Below, piece by piece: positions 9,389-18,485 of a DNA stretch of 64,000 nucleotides. A program made the translations under genes and the position numbers. A model generated the notes under the pieces. It worked only from the letters and a program-made list of their open reading frames with translations. It was not told the origin of the DNA and did no database searches. Source of the DNA: Labrenzia sp. 011 (lineage in GTDB: Bacteria > Pseudomonadota > Alphaproteobacteria > Rhizobiales > Stappiaceae); NCBI RefSeq assembly GCF_003075075.1, contig NZ_QCYM01000063.1:1-64000 (forward strand), in the 5' to 3' direction. Each line of letters opens with the position of its first letter. Positions within the stretch are counted from its first letter, which is position 1.

Positions 9389-9434
9389 CCCGAGGCAGGG
9401 TTTGCAATTGCAAATGCGTTCGGGCCATTTCCTG
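9389..9434. repeat. Dispersed imperfect repeat, copy 2 (tadC-tadD gap)
   Basis: Same ordered blocks as 1072-1116 (CCCGAGGC, TTTGCA, GCAAATGCGTTCGGG, ATTTCCTG) with one extra base. It lies between the convergent ends of tadC and tadD; the rest of 9171-9457 shows nothing recognisable. Confidence 0.7.
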
Positions 9435-9457
9435 CGTTCGGCTTGACGCAATAAGCG

Positions 9458-10246
9458 TTAGCCCTGGCGGTTCTGCATCATGGAGCGCAGATAGGCGATA
9501 TTGGCTTTTGCCTGGCGGGGGTCGAGTTCGGCCTGGGCCACCTGAATGGCTTCGTCATATTTGCCCTGAATGCCGAGAACCAGGGCCAGGTTCTGGCGCA
9601 CGCGGCTGTCCGCGCCGGGCAGTGCAGCGGCGCGCCGGAGCGTGTATTCCGCATCGGGAAGTTCATTGGACAGGAGATAGGACAGGCCGAGATTGTTGAG
9701 CAGGCTCGGATCGTCCGGAGCGATCTTGAGGGCCTGCTTGTAGAGGCTGCGCGCCTTGCCGTGTTCGCCCATCTGGTCGTAGATCGCAGCCTCGGCCGAC
9801 ATCAGTTTCCAGTCCGGCATGTCCGCCTGCTGGGCTCTTTGCAGCACGTTGAGAGCTTCCTCGAAACGGCCGTTCATTGCCAGGACCTTGCCGTAGGCCG
9901 AGGCGATTTCCCGGTCCTTGGGGTGGTTGATCACGCCCGAACGGAGGACCGCCATGGCCTGAGGCATCTGGCCATTCTGGCTCAGCGCGTTGGAATAACC
10001 GAGAATCGCCGCCCGGTTCTTGCGGTCCTTCTGATAGGCCTTCGACCATTTGGAAACCGCGGTAATGGCTTCCCGCGAGCCGGGGGAGGTGTAGTGGCTT
10101 CCATAGGCCGGCGAGTGGGTGCCGGTATTGGATTTGTTGGAGGCGCAGCCGGTCACCAGGACAAGCGCGGTCATCGCCATCAGGGTCGAGACGAGACGGG
10201 TGCGTCTTGGAAAGGGACTGGTCACGGGCGCATGCATCTTCAACAT
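9458..10246 (-). CDS. tadD: Tad TPR lipoprotein TadD
   Basis: 262 residues with a lipoprotein signal (hydrophobic M-A-M-T-A-L-V-L-V-T-G-C, Cys about residue 33) and at least five tetratricopeptide units. These include N-A-L-S-Q-N-G-Q-M-P-Q-A-M-A-V and N-L-G-L-S-Y-L-L-S-N-E-L-P-D-A. TadD-type proteins support assembly of the Tad apparatus at the outer membrane. It faces the tad operon instead of following it, so it must have its own promoter upstream of 10246. The first ATG is taken; a second is three codons in. Confidence 0.88.
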   Translation of the reverse strand: MLKMHAPVTSPFPRRTRLVSTLMAMTALVLVTGCASNKSNTGTHSPAYGSHYTSPGSREAITAVSKWSKAYQKDRKNRAAILGYSNALSQNGQMPQAMAVLRSGVINHPKDREIASAYGKVLAMNGRFEEALNVLQRAQQADMPDWKLMSAEAAIYDQMGEHGKARSLYKQALKIAPDDPSLLNNLGLSYLLSNELPDAEYTLRRAAALPGADSRVRQNLALVLGIQGKYDEAIQVAQAELDPRQAKANIAYLRSMMQNRQG

Positions 10247-10285
10247 CCTCGTTGTCCGCAGCTTTTATGGTTCCCCTAGAGCAAT

Positions 10286-10316
10286 AGATAATTAACCCTA
10301 ATGCTTGGTTAAGCTG
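10286..10316. promoter_or_regulatory. Candidate CtrA-type half sites upstream of tadD
   Basis: ATTAACCCTAATGCTTGGTTAAG carries TTAACC on one strand and TTAACCAA on the other, about 50-70 bases upstream of the tadD start. Similar elements lie ahead of cpaB. Match to the TTAACC half site is seen; CtrA control is inference. Confidence 0.3.
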
Positions 10317-10432
10317 TCTTGCGATTTGCGAAACGACGGTGGATTTCCGCGATCGGACCGGGGCGTGTTGCGTCCTGCGGTCGTGGGGCTAATCTGCTCG
10401 GGAACGATTCTTGAATATTCGGAGTATCTGCC

Positions 10433-11827
10433 GTGCGTGAATGCCTTGTGCGTAAAAGCGACGTTTCCCGGTCAACCCCCATCATTGCCGTGACCGAGGC
10501 CGGTCTCCCGGCGATACTCGACGAACTCGGAGACGCGGCGAAGGCCTGGTGCGGCGTGAATGACTTCACGGGAAAAGCCTCGACCTTCCAGCTTGTACCG
10601 GGCTTGAACGGCGAGGGGGCATCGGTGCTTTTCGCCGTCGAGGAAACCGGTCTGCCGCATCCTTTCGCGCTCGGCAGCCTGGCGAATGCCCTGCCTGCGG
10701 GTGACTACCATCTTGCTGACGGCTTCCCCGACGAGGAACAGGCCGCGCTCGGCTTCGCCCTGTCCGCCTATTCCTTCGCACGCTACCTTGCGGCTCCGGG
10801 CAAGAAGAGACGGCTTGCGGTTGGCGCCGGTGTGGACCTCGACCGGCTGCGCATCCTGCTGGACGGGGTGCAGCTGGCCCGGGACCTGATCAACACTCCG
10901 GCGAACGATCTGGGACCGGAGGAACTTGCGGCGGCCATCGAAAGCCTGTTCGACGGCCATGGCGGCAGCGGCCGGATCATTTCCGGTGACGATCTGCTGG
11001 AGGAAAATTTCCCCATGGTTCACGCGGTCGGCCGGGCAAGTTCGCGCGCGCCGCGCCTGGCGGATTTCTCCTGGGGCCGGGAAGGGGACCCGAAGGTGAC
11101 GCTGGTCGGCAAGGGCGTCATTTTCGACACCGGCGGCCTGAACCTGAAGCCGGGGTCTTCCATGGGCCTCATGAAAAAGGACATGGGCGGGGCGGCCAAT
11201 GTGCTGGGCCTTGCCTCCATGATCATGGCGGCCAATCTTGCCGTGCGCCTGAGGGTGATTGTGCCCTGCGTCGAGAATTCCGTTTCCGGCAGTGCCTTCC
11301 GGCCGGGGGACGTCCTGTCCAGCCGCAAGGGGCTCAGCGTCGAGATCGGCAACACCGACGCCGAAGGCCGCCTGGTGCTGGCCGATGCGCTTGCGCTGGC
11401 GGACGAGGAAACCCCCGATCTGCTGGTCGACATGGCGACCCTGACCGGCGCGGCGCGCGTGGCACTCGGCCCCGATCTGCCGCCCTACTACACCCATGAC
11501 GAGGATCTGGCCGAAGATATCGCCGTGATGGCGGAAGCGGCCAATGATCCGCTGTGGCGCATGCCCCTCTGGCAGCCTTACATGAAATATCTCGACAGCA
11601 AGATCGCCGACATCAACCACATCAACACCTCCGGTGCCGGATTTGCAGGCTCGGTGACGGCGGCCCTGTTCCTGTCCCGCTTCGTCGAAAACACCGGCAG
11701 CTGGGTTCATTTCGATATTTTCGGCTGGACGCCCATCGAAAAACCGGGAAAACCGGCCGGCGGCGAGGCGCAGGGGATCCGGTGCCTGTTCGACCTGATT
11801 TCGGAGCGTTTTGCGGGCGCACAATAA
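10433..11827 (+). CDS. Leucyl aminopeptidase family M17
   Basis: 464-residue cytosolic dizinc aminopeptidase. The M17 signature N-T-D-A-E-G-R-L-V-L-A-D-A-L is intact. The metal ligand segments G-K-G-V-I-F-D-T-G-G-L-N-L-K-P and M-K-K-D-M-G-G-A-A-N precede it. It releases N-terminal residues from peptides. The start is GTG, supported by GGAG eight bases before it. The gene is followed by a MarR regulator and an NlpC/P60 hydrolase in the same direction, a block often found together in this order of bacteria. Assigning it to pepA or pepB proper is not attempted. Confidence 0.92.
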   Translation: MRECLVRKSDVSRSTPIIAVTEAGLPAILDELGDAAKAWCGVNDFTGKASTFQLVPGLNGEGASVLFAVEETGLPHPFALGSLANALPAGDYHLADGFPDEEQAALGFALSAYSFARYLAAPGKKRRLAVGAGVDLDRLRILLDGVQLARDLINTPANDLGPEELAAAIESLFDGHGGSGRIISGDDLLEENFPMVHAVGRASSRAPRLADFSWGREGDPKVTLVGKGVIFDTGGLNLKPGSSMGLMKKDMGGAANVLGLASMIMAANLAVRLRVIVPCVENSVSGSAFRPGDVLSSRKGLSVEIGNTDAEGRLVLADALALADEETPDLLVDMATLTGAARVALGPDLPPYYTHDEDLAEDIAVMAEAANDPLWRMPLWQPYMKYLDSKIADINHINTSGAGFAGSVTAALFLSRFVENTGSWVHFDIFGWTPIEKPGKPAGGEAQGIRCLFDLISERFAGAQ

Positions 11828-11886
11828 CGGCTCCGAAACGTTTTTGTGTTTCGATGGCCATGAGTTGGATGGGAAGCTGACAATCC

Positions 11887-12237
11887 ATGGCTGTCGAAAT
11901 ACGCGCCTCACAGGCGTTGAAATTGCTGCATGAGGTCAATCTGGCGCTGGTGCGTGACAGCGAACAGGACCTGTCCGCGCGCCAGCTGACGATCCTCCTG
12001 ACTGTCTATCTCGAACCGCCGCCGCATACGGTCCGTGGCCTGGCTGCCAAGCTGAACGTCACCAAACCCGCCATTACCCGCGCTCTCGACACGCTCGGCG
12101 GCATGCGGCTCCTGTCCCGCAAGCGCGACGAAGCCGACAAGCGCAACGTGATCATCACCCGTACGGTTGAAGGAGCGCTCTATCTGGAGCACCTGGGCGA
12201 TCTGGTCGTCGAAAAGGCCCTGGAACTGCCGCGCTGA
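11887..12237 (+). CDS. MarR-family transcriptional regulator
   Basis: A 116-residue winged-helix protein: L-S-A-R-Q-L-T-I-L-L-T-V-Y, then the recognition region T-V-R-G-L-A-A-K-L-N-V-T-K-P-A-I-T-R-A-L-D and wing R-K-R-D-E-A-D-K-R-N-V. It is shorter than most MarR proteins (about 140) because the C-terminal dimer helix is brief. Sixty bases separate it from the aminopeptidase, and the following hydrolase gene starts about 100 bases on, so it may control this small group. Ligand unknown. Confidence 0.85.
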   Translation: MAVEIRASQALKLLHEVNLALVRDSEQDLSARQLTILLTVYLEPPPHTVRGLAAKLNVTKPAITRALDTLGGMRLLSRKRDEADKRNVIITRTVEGALYLEHLGDLVVEKALELPR

Positions 12238-12340
12238 TCCTCTGGCTTGCAGGGAGGATCGCTCATATGAGACCATTGCGCCCGCCTTGGAACGACCGCC
12301 ATCCCGTCCCTTCAGGGATCGCCTCAACATCCGGAACCGA

Positions 12341-13231
12341 ATGTCCACCATGACCCAGAACTTCGACCGCCGCCGCCATCCGGTTCGTCCGGACCTTGCC
12401 GCCAGCGATTATGAAGGGCTGGTGGAGGCCGGGCGCTTCGTCGAGGGGGATGTCTTTCAGGTGATCGCCGATCGTGTCGCGCTGCGCCCGGAGCCGCGTC
12501 CAGACCGGCCGATCGACACCGAAGCCCTGCGCGGCGAATGGCTGACCGTCTATGAGACGACACCGGAAGGCTGGGCCTGGGGACAGCTGGATACGGACGG
12601 TTATGTCGGCTGGTTTTCCTCCGATGCCCTGGGCCCCGTGACAGCGGCGACGCACCGGGTCAGGGCGCTGCGCACCTACCGCTATCCGGGACCGGATCTG
12701 AAATTTCCGCCGCTCGGGCTTTTGTCCCTCGGATCGAAGGTGACCGTGATCGGGGAGGCGGAGACCCGCGGTCTGACCTACGCGCTGCTCGCTGACGGAT
12801 CGGCCGTGGTGGCAAAGCACCTCGTGCCGCTGGACGCGCGGGAACAGGACTGGGTGCGCGTTGCCGAGGAACTGCTCGGCACGCCCTATCTCTGGGGCGG
12901 GCGCTCCAGTCTCGGGCTGGATTGCTCGGCTCTTGTGCAGCTGGCCGCCCAGGCCGGCGGTCACGACCTGCCGCGCGACAGCGACATGCAGGAGGCCGAA
13001 GCCGGCACGCAAATCCCCCATGACGATCCGGCGGCCCTGGTCCGCGGCGATCTGCTGTTCTGGAAGGGCCATGTCGGCATCATTGCCGGTCCCGGCACGC
13101 TGCTGCACGCCAACGGCCACACCATGACCGTGGCCTGCGAACCGCTTGACCAGGCCATCGACCGTATTGCGGCCACGGAATGGGGCGAGATCACACGCGC
13201 CCGGCGCCTGCCAGCGGCGGACAATTCCTGA
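12341..13231 (+). CDS. NlpC/P60 (C40) peptidase with SH3-like domains
   Basis: 296 residues, family of gamma-D-glutamyl-diamino acid endopeptidases that cut peptidoglycan peptides. The N-terminal half (about 60-165) has bacterial SH3-like segments (W-L-T-V-Y-E-T, D-G-Y-V-G-W-F). The catalytic domain has the nucleophile in G-L-D-C-S-A-L-V-Q and the His in G-H-V-G-I-I. No signal peptide is visible, as is common for this alphaproteobacterial subgroup. ATG 12341 is used; ATG 12350 is an alternative. The stem-loop at 13244-13260 follows. Confidence 0.9.
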   Translation: MSTMTQNFDRRRHPVRPDLAASDYEGLVEAGRFVEGDVFQVIADRVALRPEPRPDRPIDTEALRGEWLTVYETTPEGWAWGQLDTDGYVGWFSSDALGPVTAATHRVRALRTYRYPGPDLKFPPLGLLSLGSKVTVIGEAETRGLTYALLADGSAVVAKHLVPLDAREQDWVRVAEELLGTPYLWGGRSSLGLDCSALVQLAAQAGGHDLPRDSDMQEAEAGTQIPHDDPAALVRGDLLFWKGHVGIIAGPGTLLHANGHTMTVACEPLDQAIDRIAATEWGEITRARRLPAADNS

Positions 13232-13243
13232 AGCGGACGTTCC

Positions 13244-13260
13244 ACCGGGCCCGTCCCGGT
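13244..13260. terminator. Short stem-loop between convergent genes
   Basis: ACCGGG-CCCGT-CCCGGT, a six-base-pair hairpin in the 31-base gap between the NlpC/P60 gene and the opposing hypothetical gene. No T-run, so termination is only plausible. Confidence 0.35.
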
Positions 13261-13262
13261 CA

Positions 13263-13562
13263 TCAGATCGAGGCGGCGATGTCCTGCCACAGCGTCTCGG
13301 CATCGCGGGCCCCGGCGGGTTTTCCCGCGCGCCGGAACCAGTAGGCGGCGTTGCCGGGGTCGTTTTCGATCAGATGGCACAGGGCATGGATCCAGTCGTG
13401 CGCCATGTCGCCTTCCCTGCTCTGACAGATCTCATGGGCCGTTTCCCATTCGGGCCCGAGTTTCAGACCGCCCTTTTTCAGCCACCACAAGGCCTGTTCC
13501 GGTGGTGACAGTTCTGCCGGCGGCTCGGCAGCGGAAAAATCCGTAAGTGACTGGATGGACAT
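13263..13562 (-). CDS. Hypothetical protein, 99 residues
   Basis: Not recognised. The protein contains P-P-E-Q-A-L-W-W-L-K-K-G-G and H-D-W-I-H-A-L-C-H-L-I-E-N-D-P-G-N-A-A-Y-W-F, the second resembling a helix-turn-helix repeat of the TPR/Sel1 kind, but only one unit is visible. It is probably soluble, with no signal peptide. The start at 13562 is chosen because GGGAG stands six to ten bases upstream on the minus strand; the reading frame stays open 69 bases further upstream. Confidence 0.7.
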   Translation of the reverse strand: MSIQSLTDFSAAEPPAELSPPEQALWWLKKGGLKLGPEWETAHEICQSREGDMAHDWIHALCHLIENDPGNAAYWFRRAGKPAGARDAETLWQDIAASI

Positions 13563-13744
13563 GAAGGGCTCCCTTTTCAGCTGCAATTTAATATCGGGTT
13601 GGAAAAGGGAAAAGCCCCGAAGGGGAAACAAGACACCGGACAGTCTAGGGACGGTGGGAAAATAAAGATGACGCAGTGGTAGTATTGTAATAAATTGAAT
13701 TTTATAGATAAATAATTTTATTTGGTGAATTTAAGGATATTAAA

Positions 13745-13891
13745 ATGAAGAATGTAATATCGATTATGGTAATTTTTACTGTCTTTATTGGAGGGGTTGT
13801 TCCTGCTTATTCTCATGGCGGTGGTTGCCGGAAAGACAGTCCGAGAGGTCAATGCTGTCATGCGGGGAGTAAACCGTATCATTGCCATTGA
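13745..13891 (+). CDS. Small exported YHYH-type Cys/His peptide (48 residues)
   Basis: A short gene. It encodes a hydrophobic signal sequence (M-K-N-V-I-S-I-M-V-I-F-T-V-F-I-G-G-V-V-P-A-Y-S) and then a 25-residue mature peptide. The mature part starts H-G-G-G-C and ends C-C-H-A-G-S-K-P-Y-H-C-H. The ending C-H-x-G-S-K-P-Y-H-C-H is the hallmark of the YHYH / excalibur-like small domain that is often membrane-exported and may bind metal. AAGGA lies seven bases before the ATG. Base composition is markedly lower in GC than its neighbours and the 85 bases upstream are very AT-rich, which suggests recent acquisition. Function unknown. Confidence 0.8.
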   Translation: MKNVISIMVIFTVFIGGVVPAYSHGGGCRKDSPRGQCCHAGSKPYHCH

Positions 13892-13986
13892 CGGGACCGG
13901 ACGTGAGCCGGCCTCTCCAGTCTTGAGAGCAGCTTTCGTCTGAACCGGCAGAGACAGGCCGGTGTTTCGTGCGAAAGCGGCCAAGA

Positions 13987-15174
13987 TTACGTTTCCGGTG
14001 AAATGGTGAATTGCGGGTCCGGCTGGGAGGTGTCTTCCTGGTCCTCCCGGATGTCGCCCAGTTCCAGATCCTCGATCCTGCGACTGCGTTTGCTGATCTT
14101 GTCGGTGGAAATCAGGATCTGGTCGATATCCCTGTTCGCCTGGGAAAAATGTGACTGCAGCTTGCCGACCCGGTCGTTCAGACGGCTGACATCCGCGATC
14201 AGATGTCCGACCTCCGCCTGGATCAGATGCGCCTGCTCGCGCATCTTGGCATCGCGCAGGACCGACTGGATGACCTGGATGGAGAGCATGAGCAGGGACG
14301 GGGAGACGATCACCACCCGCGCCCGGTGCGATTTCTGCACCAGGTCCTCGAAGTTTTCATTGAGCTCCGCGAAGACGCTTTCCGAGGGCACGAAGAGGAA
14401 CGCCGTGTCCTGGGTCTCTCCGGGCAGCAGGTATTTTTCGCTGATGTCCTGAATGTGCTTCGTGAAGTCCTTGCGGAACTGGGCCTGGGCGTATTTCAGC
14501 TGGTCGTCGCTTTCCGAATTGCGCAGCAGGTTGAAGGCCTCCAGGGGAAACTTGGCGTCGATGGCAAGGGGAGGCGCGCCGTTGGGCATGTGGATGAGAC
14601 AGTCCGGACGGCTGTTGTTGGACAGCACCGCCTGGAACGAATAGGTGCTCGGCGCCATCTGGTCCTGGATGATCGCCTCCATCCGGCCCTGTCCGAAGGC
14701 GCCCCGGGTCTGCTTGTTGGACAGGATCGCCTGGAGCTGCCCCACTTGTCCGGACAGATCGGTAATCGTGCGCTGGGCCCGGTCGATCACGGCGAGCCGT
14801 TCGTGCAGGTGCCGCAGCCCGTCCTGGGTGCGCTTGCTGGTGTCGGCCATGGACAGGCCCAGCTTGTGGCCCATGCCGTCCAGGCGTTCGTTGACGGCGC
14901 GCATCATGTCCGAATGCCGCGAGCCGAAGACTTCGGCCATGGTCTGCATGCGGCCGGTCATCTCGCCCTGGGACTTCAGAAGCTGCGACAGATGGCTTTC
15001 CAGCTCGTGAATGCGCTCGGTGGCGGCGGTGTCGGCCTCCGCGCGCAGCCGGATCTCGCGAATGGTCTTCAGACCCAGCCAGACGATCAGGGCAAGCAAC
15101 AGCAATCCGCCCGCAATTGCGGTTTCCAGCACCGTCACCGGACGGCCACTCAGCACAAACAGGATCTCGTTCAT
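13987..15174 (-). CDS. rmuC: DNA recombination protein RmuC
   Basis: 395 residues: N-terminal membrane anchor (V-L-E-T-A-I-A-G-G-L-L-L-L-A-L-I-V-W-L-G-L), a long coiled-coil stretch (about 45-150), then the RmuC nuclease-like domain with P-L-A-I-D-A-K-F-P-L-E-A-F and the later F-V-P-S-E-S-V-F-A-E-L. RmuC limits rearrangements at inverted repeats. The ATG at 15174 immediately precedes the anchor; an upstream in-frame start exists but overlaps the def region. It is divergent from def, the usual arrangement in Hyphomicrobiales. Confidence 0.93.
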   Translation of the reverse strand: MNEILFVLSGRPVTVLETAIAGGLLLLALIVWLGLKTIREIRLRAEADTAATERIHELESHLSQLLKSQGEMTGRMQTMAEVFGSRHSDMMRAVNERLDGMGHKLGLSMADTSKRTQDGLRHLHERLAVIDRAQRTITDLSGQVGQLQAILSNKQTRGAFGQGRMEAIIQDQMAPSTYSFQAVLSNNSRPDCLIHMPNGAPPLAIDAKFPLEAFNLLRNSESDDQLKYAQAQFRKDFTKHIQDISEKYLLPGETQDTAFLFVPSESVFAELNENFEDLVQKSHRARVVIVSPSLLMLSIQVIQSVLRDAKMREQAHLIQAEVGHLIADVSRLNDRVGKLQSHFSQANRDIDQILISTDKISKRSRRIEDLELGDIREDQEDTSQPDPQFTISPET

Positions 15175-15299
15175 GAAACAAACATAGAACGATTCGCCCT
15201 TCGTGCGCATCCGGCGGAACGCTCCCGGCCGTTGAAAACGCAGGGCATACCGGCGTTTTCCGCGTTGACCGGCGCCAAATGATTCCCTATGTGAAGCGC

Positions 15300-15818
15300 A
15301 TGACAACACGTCCGATCATCACCATTCCCGATCCGGTCCTGCGCGAGGTCTGTGCTCCGGTCGAGACAATCGACGACGAGATCCGCGCGCTGGCGGACGA
15401 TATGCTTGATTCCATGTATGAGGCGCCCGGCATCGGCCTGGCCGCCAGCCAGATCGGTATCCTGAAGCGCATCTTCGTGCTGGATGTTTCCAAGGACGAA
15501 GCGCCGAAGGAACCGATGGTCTTCATCAATCCGCAAATCGTCTGGACCAGCGAGGACACGTCCGTCTACCAGGAAGGCTGCCTGTCGATCCCGGAATATT
15601 TCGAGGATGTCGAACGGCCTGCGGAAGTCACCGTCCAGTTCCTGAACCGGGAAGGCGCCGAGCAGGAAATCAAGGCCGAGGGACTTCTGGCAACCTGCAT
15701 CCAGCACGAGCTTGATCATCTCAACGGCAAACTGTTCATCGACTACCTGTCGAAACTGAAGCGCGACCGGGTGGTGAAGAAATTCACGAAACAGGCGAAA
15801 CTGGCCGGACGACTCTAG
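15300..15818 (+). CDS. def: Peptide deformylase
   Basis: 172 residues, removes the formyl group from nascent N-terminal methionine. All three motifs are intact: [17 protein letters not shown] (metal-binding Cys) and Q-H-E-L-D-H-L-N-G (metal His pair and catalytic Glu). ATG 15300 gives the typical [10 protein letters not shown] start; an in-frame ATG at 15279 would add seven residues. It pairs functionally with fmt downstream. Confidence 0.96.
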   Translation: MTTRPIITIPDPVLREVCAPVETIDDEIRALADDMLDSMYEAPGIGLAASQIGILKRIFVLDVSKDEAPKEPMVFINPQIVWTSEDTSVYQEGCLSIPEYFEDVERPAEVTVQFLNREGAEQEIKAEGLLATCIQHELDHLNGKLFIDYLSKLKRDRVVKKFTKQAKLAGRL

Positions 15819-16083
15819 GAATATGTCCGGAGCGCTGTGCGTCTTACAAATCTGCTGCGCCGTGCCATGAGGACCGACCGTGAGGCGGCTTTTCGGATCC
15901 GGTTGATCATTTGTTTCACCGGTCCGGCTCCCGGGCTCCCCCGGTCCCGGCTGTCGGGTCAGCCACGAGGGTTTTCTGCAGAAGCGTGAGCGGTGATCTC
16001 GGCAACAACTGACGCCGCACTCTTGCAAGCCATGGCCCGAGACGCAATAAGGGGCCGAATGTCTCGAACCGCTCAGGAGCCGC

Positions 16084-17022
16084 ATGTCTCTTCGCGTCGT
16101 TTTTATGGGTACCCCGGAATTCTCGGTGCCGACTCTCATGGAGATCGTCGGCCACGGGCATGAAGTCGTTGCCTGCTACAGCCAGCCGCCGCGTCCTGCC
16201 GGCCGCGGCATGGATCTCAAGAAGTCGCCGGTGCATGAGGCGGCCGAGTCCTTCGCGATTCCCGTCTTCACGCCGAAGAGTCTCAAGGGCGCGGACGAAC
16301 AGGCGGCGTTCGCGGCGCTGGATGCCGATGTTGCGGTCGTCGTCGCCTACGGTCTTTTGCTGCCCAGGGAAATTCTCGACGCCCCCCGTTACGGTTGCCT
16401 CAATCTTCATGCCTCCCTTCTGCCCCGCTGGCGTGGCGCAGCGCCGATCAACAGGGCGATCATGGCGGGCGACAGGGAAACGGCGATTCAGGTCATGCGC
16501 ATGGAGGAGGGGCTGGATACCGGGCCGGTCTGCATGTCGGAAACCGTCGCCATCGGCGACGACATGACCGCCGGCGACCTTCACGACCGGCTGTCGGCCC
16601 TTGGCGGCGATCTGATGGTTCGCGCCCTGGCCGCCCTGTCCCGTGGCGCTCTCGGTGAGCAGCCGCAGGCCGGGGAAGGGGTCACCTATGCTGCGAAGCT
16701 CTCCAAGCAGGAAACCCGCATCGACTGGGCGCAGCCCGCGCGTGACGTGCACAACCACATCCGCGGCCTTTCCCCGTTTCCCGGCGCCTGGTGCGAAATG
16801 ACGCTCGGCGGCAAGCCGGAGCGGGTGAAAATCCTCCGCAGTTCCATGGCCGAGGGACAGGGCGCTCCGGGGACAGTACTGGAAACGGATAACGGTCCGG
16901 TCATCGCCTGCGGGGCAGGGGCGATCCGTCTCGATCAGGTCCAGCGGGCCGGCCGGAAGCCGATGAGCGGTACGGATTTCCTGCGCGGTGCATCCCTTCC
17001 TGACGGTACTGTTCTGGACTAG
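16084..17022 (+). CDS. fmt: Methionyl-tRNA formyltransferase
   Basis: 312 residues. The N-terminal formyl-transfer domain has [10 protein letters not shown] and the [14 protein letters not shown] catalytic loop with its Asn-His-Asp set ([14 protein letters not shown]). A C-terminal OB-like domain follows. It uses 10-formyl-tetrahydrofolate to charge initiator Met-tRNA. The 265 bases between def and fmt are non-coding, so fmt may have its own promoter. Confidence 0.96.
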   Translation: MSLRVVFMGTPEFSVPTLMEIVGHGHEVVACYSQPPRPAGRGMDLKKSPVHEAAESFAIPVFTPKSLKGADEQAAFAALDADVAVVVAYGLLLPREILDAPRYGCLNLHASLLPRWRGAAPINRAIMAGDRETAIQVMRMEEGLDTGPVCMSETVAIGDDMTAGDLHDRLSALGGDLMVRALAALSRGALGEQPQAGEGVTYAAKLSKQETRIDWAQPARDVHNHIRGLSPFPGAWCEMTLGGKPERVKILRSSMAEGQGAPGTVLETDNGPVIACGAGAIRLDQVQRAGRKPMSGTDFLRGASLPDGTVLD

Positions 17023-17043
17023 GGTGTGAGGCAGGAGAAAGCG

Positions 17044-17583
17044 ATGACCAATGCAGCCGGCCCTTCCAGTCTGACCTTCCGGGATGTGACCTCCGCGGAT
17101 GAAACTGTCGTGAAGAAGCTTCTGGAAGCGGCATTCCCGTCCGACATGGAGGCGCGCCTGGTGCACAAGCTGCGCCACTGCGGGGCGCTGGTGCTCGAGC
17201 AGGTTGCCGTGGACGGTGAGGGGCAGATACTGGGACATGTCGCCTACAGCCGCGTGACACCGGCGGCCATCGGCCGGGCACAGGGTCTCCAGGTCGCGTG
17301 CCTGGCGCCGGTCGCCGTCTGGCCGGACCGGCAGCGCACCGGAATCGGCTCGGCCCTCATCAGGGCCTCGCTGGAAAAGCTGAAGGCCATGGGCGAGGAT
17401 CTGGTGCTGGTGCTCGGTCACCCGGCCTATTATCCGCGCTTCGGTTTCGACCCGGTTCTGGCGCGCAAGGTTCAGGGCCCCTATGCGGGCGACGCCTTCA
17501 TGGCGCTGGCCCTGACGGACGCGGGTACTCGCGACCTGCCGATCGAGGTGGCCTTCGCGACCCCGTTTGAAGAATTCGAATAA
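17044..17583 (+). CDS. GNAT N-acetyltransferase (YhbS-like)
   Basis: 179 residues. Acetyl-CoA binding motif A is L-A-P-V-A-V-W-P-D-R-Q-R-T-G-I-G-S-A-L-I, followed by V-L-G-H-P-A-Y-Y-P-R-F-G-F, typical of the YhbS group. Substrate unknown. ATG 17044 is chosen because GGAG lies six to nine bases upstream; the GTG at 17026 lacks such a site. It lies between fmt and truA, 21 bases after fmt, so it is probably cotranscribed with both. Confidence 0.88.
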   Translation: MTNAAGPSSLTFRDVTSADETVVKKLLEAAFPSDMEARLVHKLRHCGALVLEQVAVDGEGQILGHVAYSRVTPAAIGRAQGLQVACLAPVAVWPDRQRTGIGSALIRASLEKLKAMGEDLVLVLGHPAYYPRFGFDPVLARKVQGPYAGDAFMALALTDAGTRDLPIEVAFATPFEEFE

Positions 17584-17663
17584 CACCGAAGACCGTTGAT
17601 CATGACCCATCTGATGCACCATTTCCGTCTGCCGGACGGCCGTAAGCAACGGTCTGTGGTCTG

Positions 17664-18485
17664 ATGCCGCGATACAAGCTGACGGTGGAATATGACGGCC
17701 GGCCGTTCTGCGGCTGGCAGCGACAGGCCAACGGCCCGTCCGTCCAGGCGGTAATCGAGCGCGCCCTCAAATCCTTCTGCGGCGAGGAGGTCTCCATTGG
17801 CGGGGCCGGGCGCACGGATGCCGGCGTTCACGCGACCGGACAGGTTTGCCATGCGGATCTGTCAAGGTCCTGGCCGGCCAGGACGGTCATGGGCGCGGTG
17901 AATTTCCATTGCCAGCCCGATCCGGTCGTCGTTCTGGATGTCGAGGAAATGCATGAGGGCTTCGACGCGCGCTTTTCCGCAATCCGCCGCTCTTACCGCT
18001 ACCGAATCCACAACCGTATAGCGCCGCTGACCCACCAGCGCGGCCTTGCCTGGCATGTGAAAGCGGAACTGGACGCCGAGGCCATGCACGCAGCCGCGCA
18101 GGAATTTGTCGGCCATCACGATTTCACCACCTTCCGCCATACCCGCTGCCAGGCGAAAAGCCCGGAAAAGACGCTGGAACATTTTTCCGTTCACAGGGAC
18201 GGAGAATTCGTCATTGCGGAATGCTCCTCCCGCTCCTTCCTGCACAATCAGGTCCGTTCCATGGTGGGCTCCCTGCGCCTCGTCGGTGAAGGGAAATGGG
18301 GGGCAGGTGACATCACGAGGGCCCTGCAGGCCCGTGACCGCGCTGCCTGCGGCCCGGTTGCCCCGTCTGACGGGCTTTATCTCACCCGCGTCGATTATCG
18401 ACCGGTGGAGATCGATATGTCGGAGTGGAAAGACAAGCAGGCGCGAAAGGCCGTGCCTGTGTGTGAAGAGGATGGGGCGCCTTAA
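17664..18485 (+). CDS. truA: tRNA pseudouridine(38-40) synthase TruA
   Basis: 273 residues; converts U38-U40 of many tRNAs to pseudouridine. Motifs: [12 protein letters not shown] near the N-terminus, the catalytic Asp in G-R-T-D-A-G-V-H-A, and the C-terminal [13 protein letters not shown]. Last gene of the def-fmt-truA backbone block; in related genomes dapE usually comes next, but here it is 7 kb away. Confidence 0.95.
   Translation: MPRYKLTVEYDGRPFCGWQRQANGPSVQAVIERALKSFCGEEVSIGGAGRTDAGVHATGQVCHADLSRSWPARTVMGAVNFHCQPDPVVVLDVEEMHEGFDARFSAIRRSYRYRIHNRIAPLTHQRGLAWHVKAELDAEAMHAAAQEFVGHHDFTTFRHTRCQAKSPEKTLEHFSVHRDGEFVIAECSSRSFLHNQVRSMVGSLRLVGEGKWGAGDITRALQARDRAACGPVAPSDGLYLTRVDYRPVEIDMSEWKDKQARKAVPVCEEDGAP

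Noticed and set aside
15916-17649. Minus-strand frame covering fmt and the GNAT gene
   Set aside because: Overlaps two well-supported genes on the other strand; no domain.
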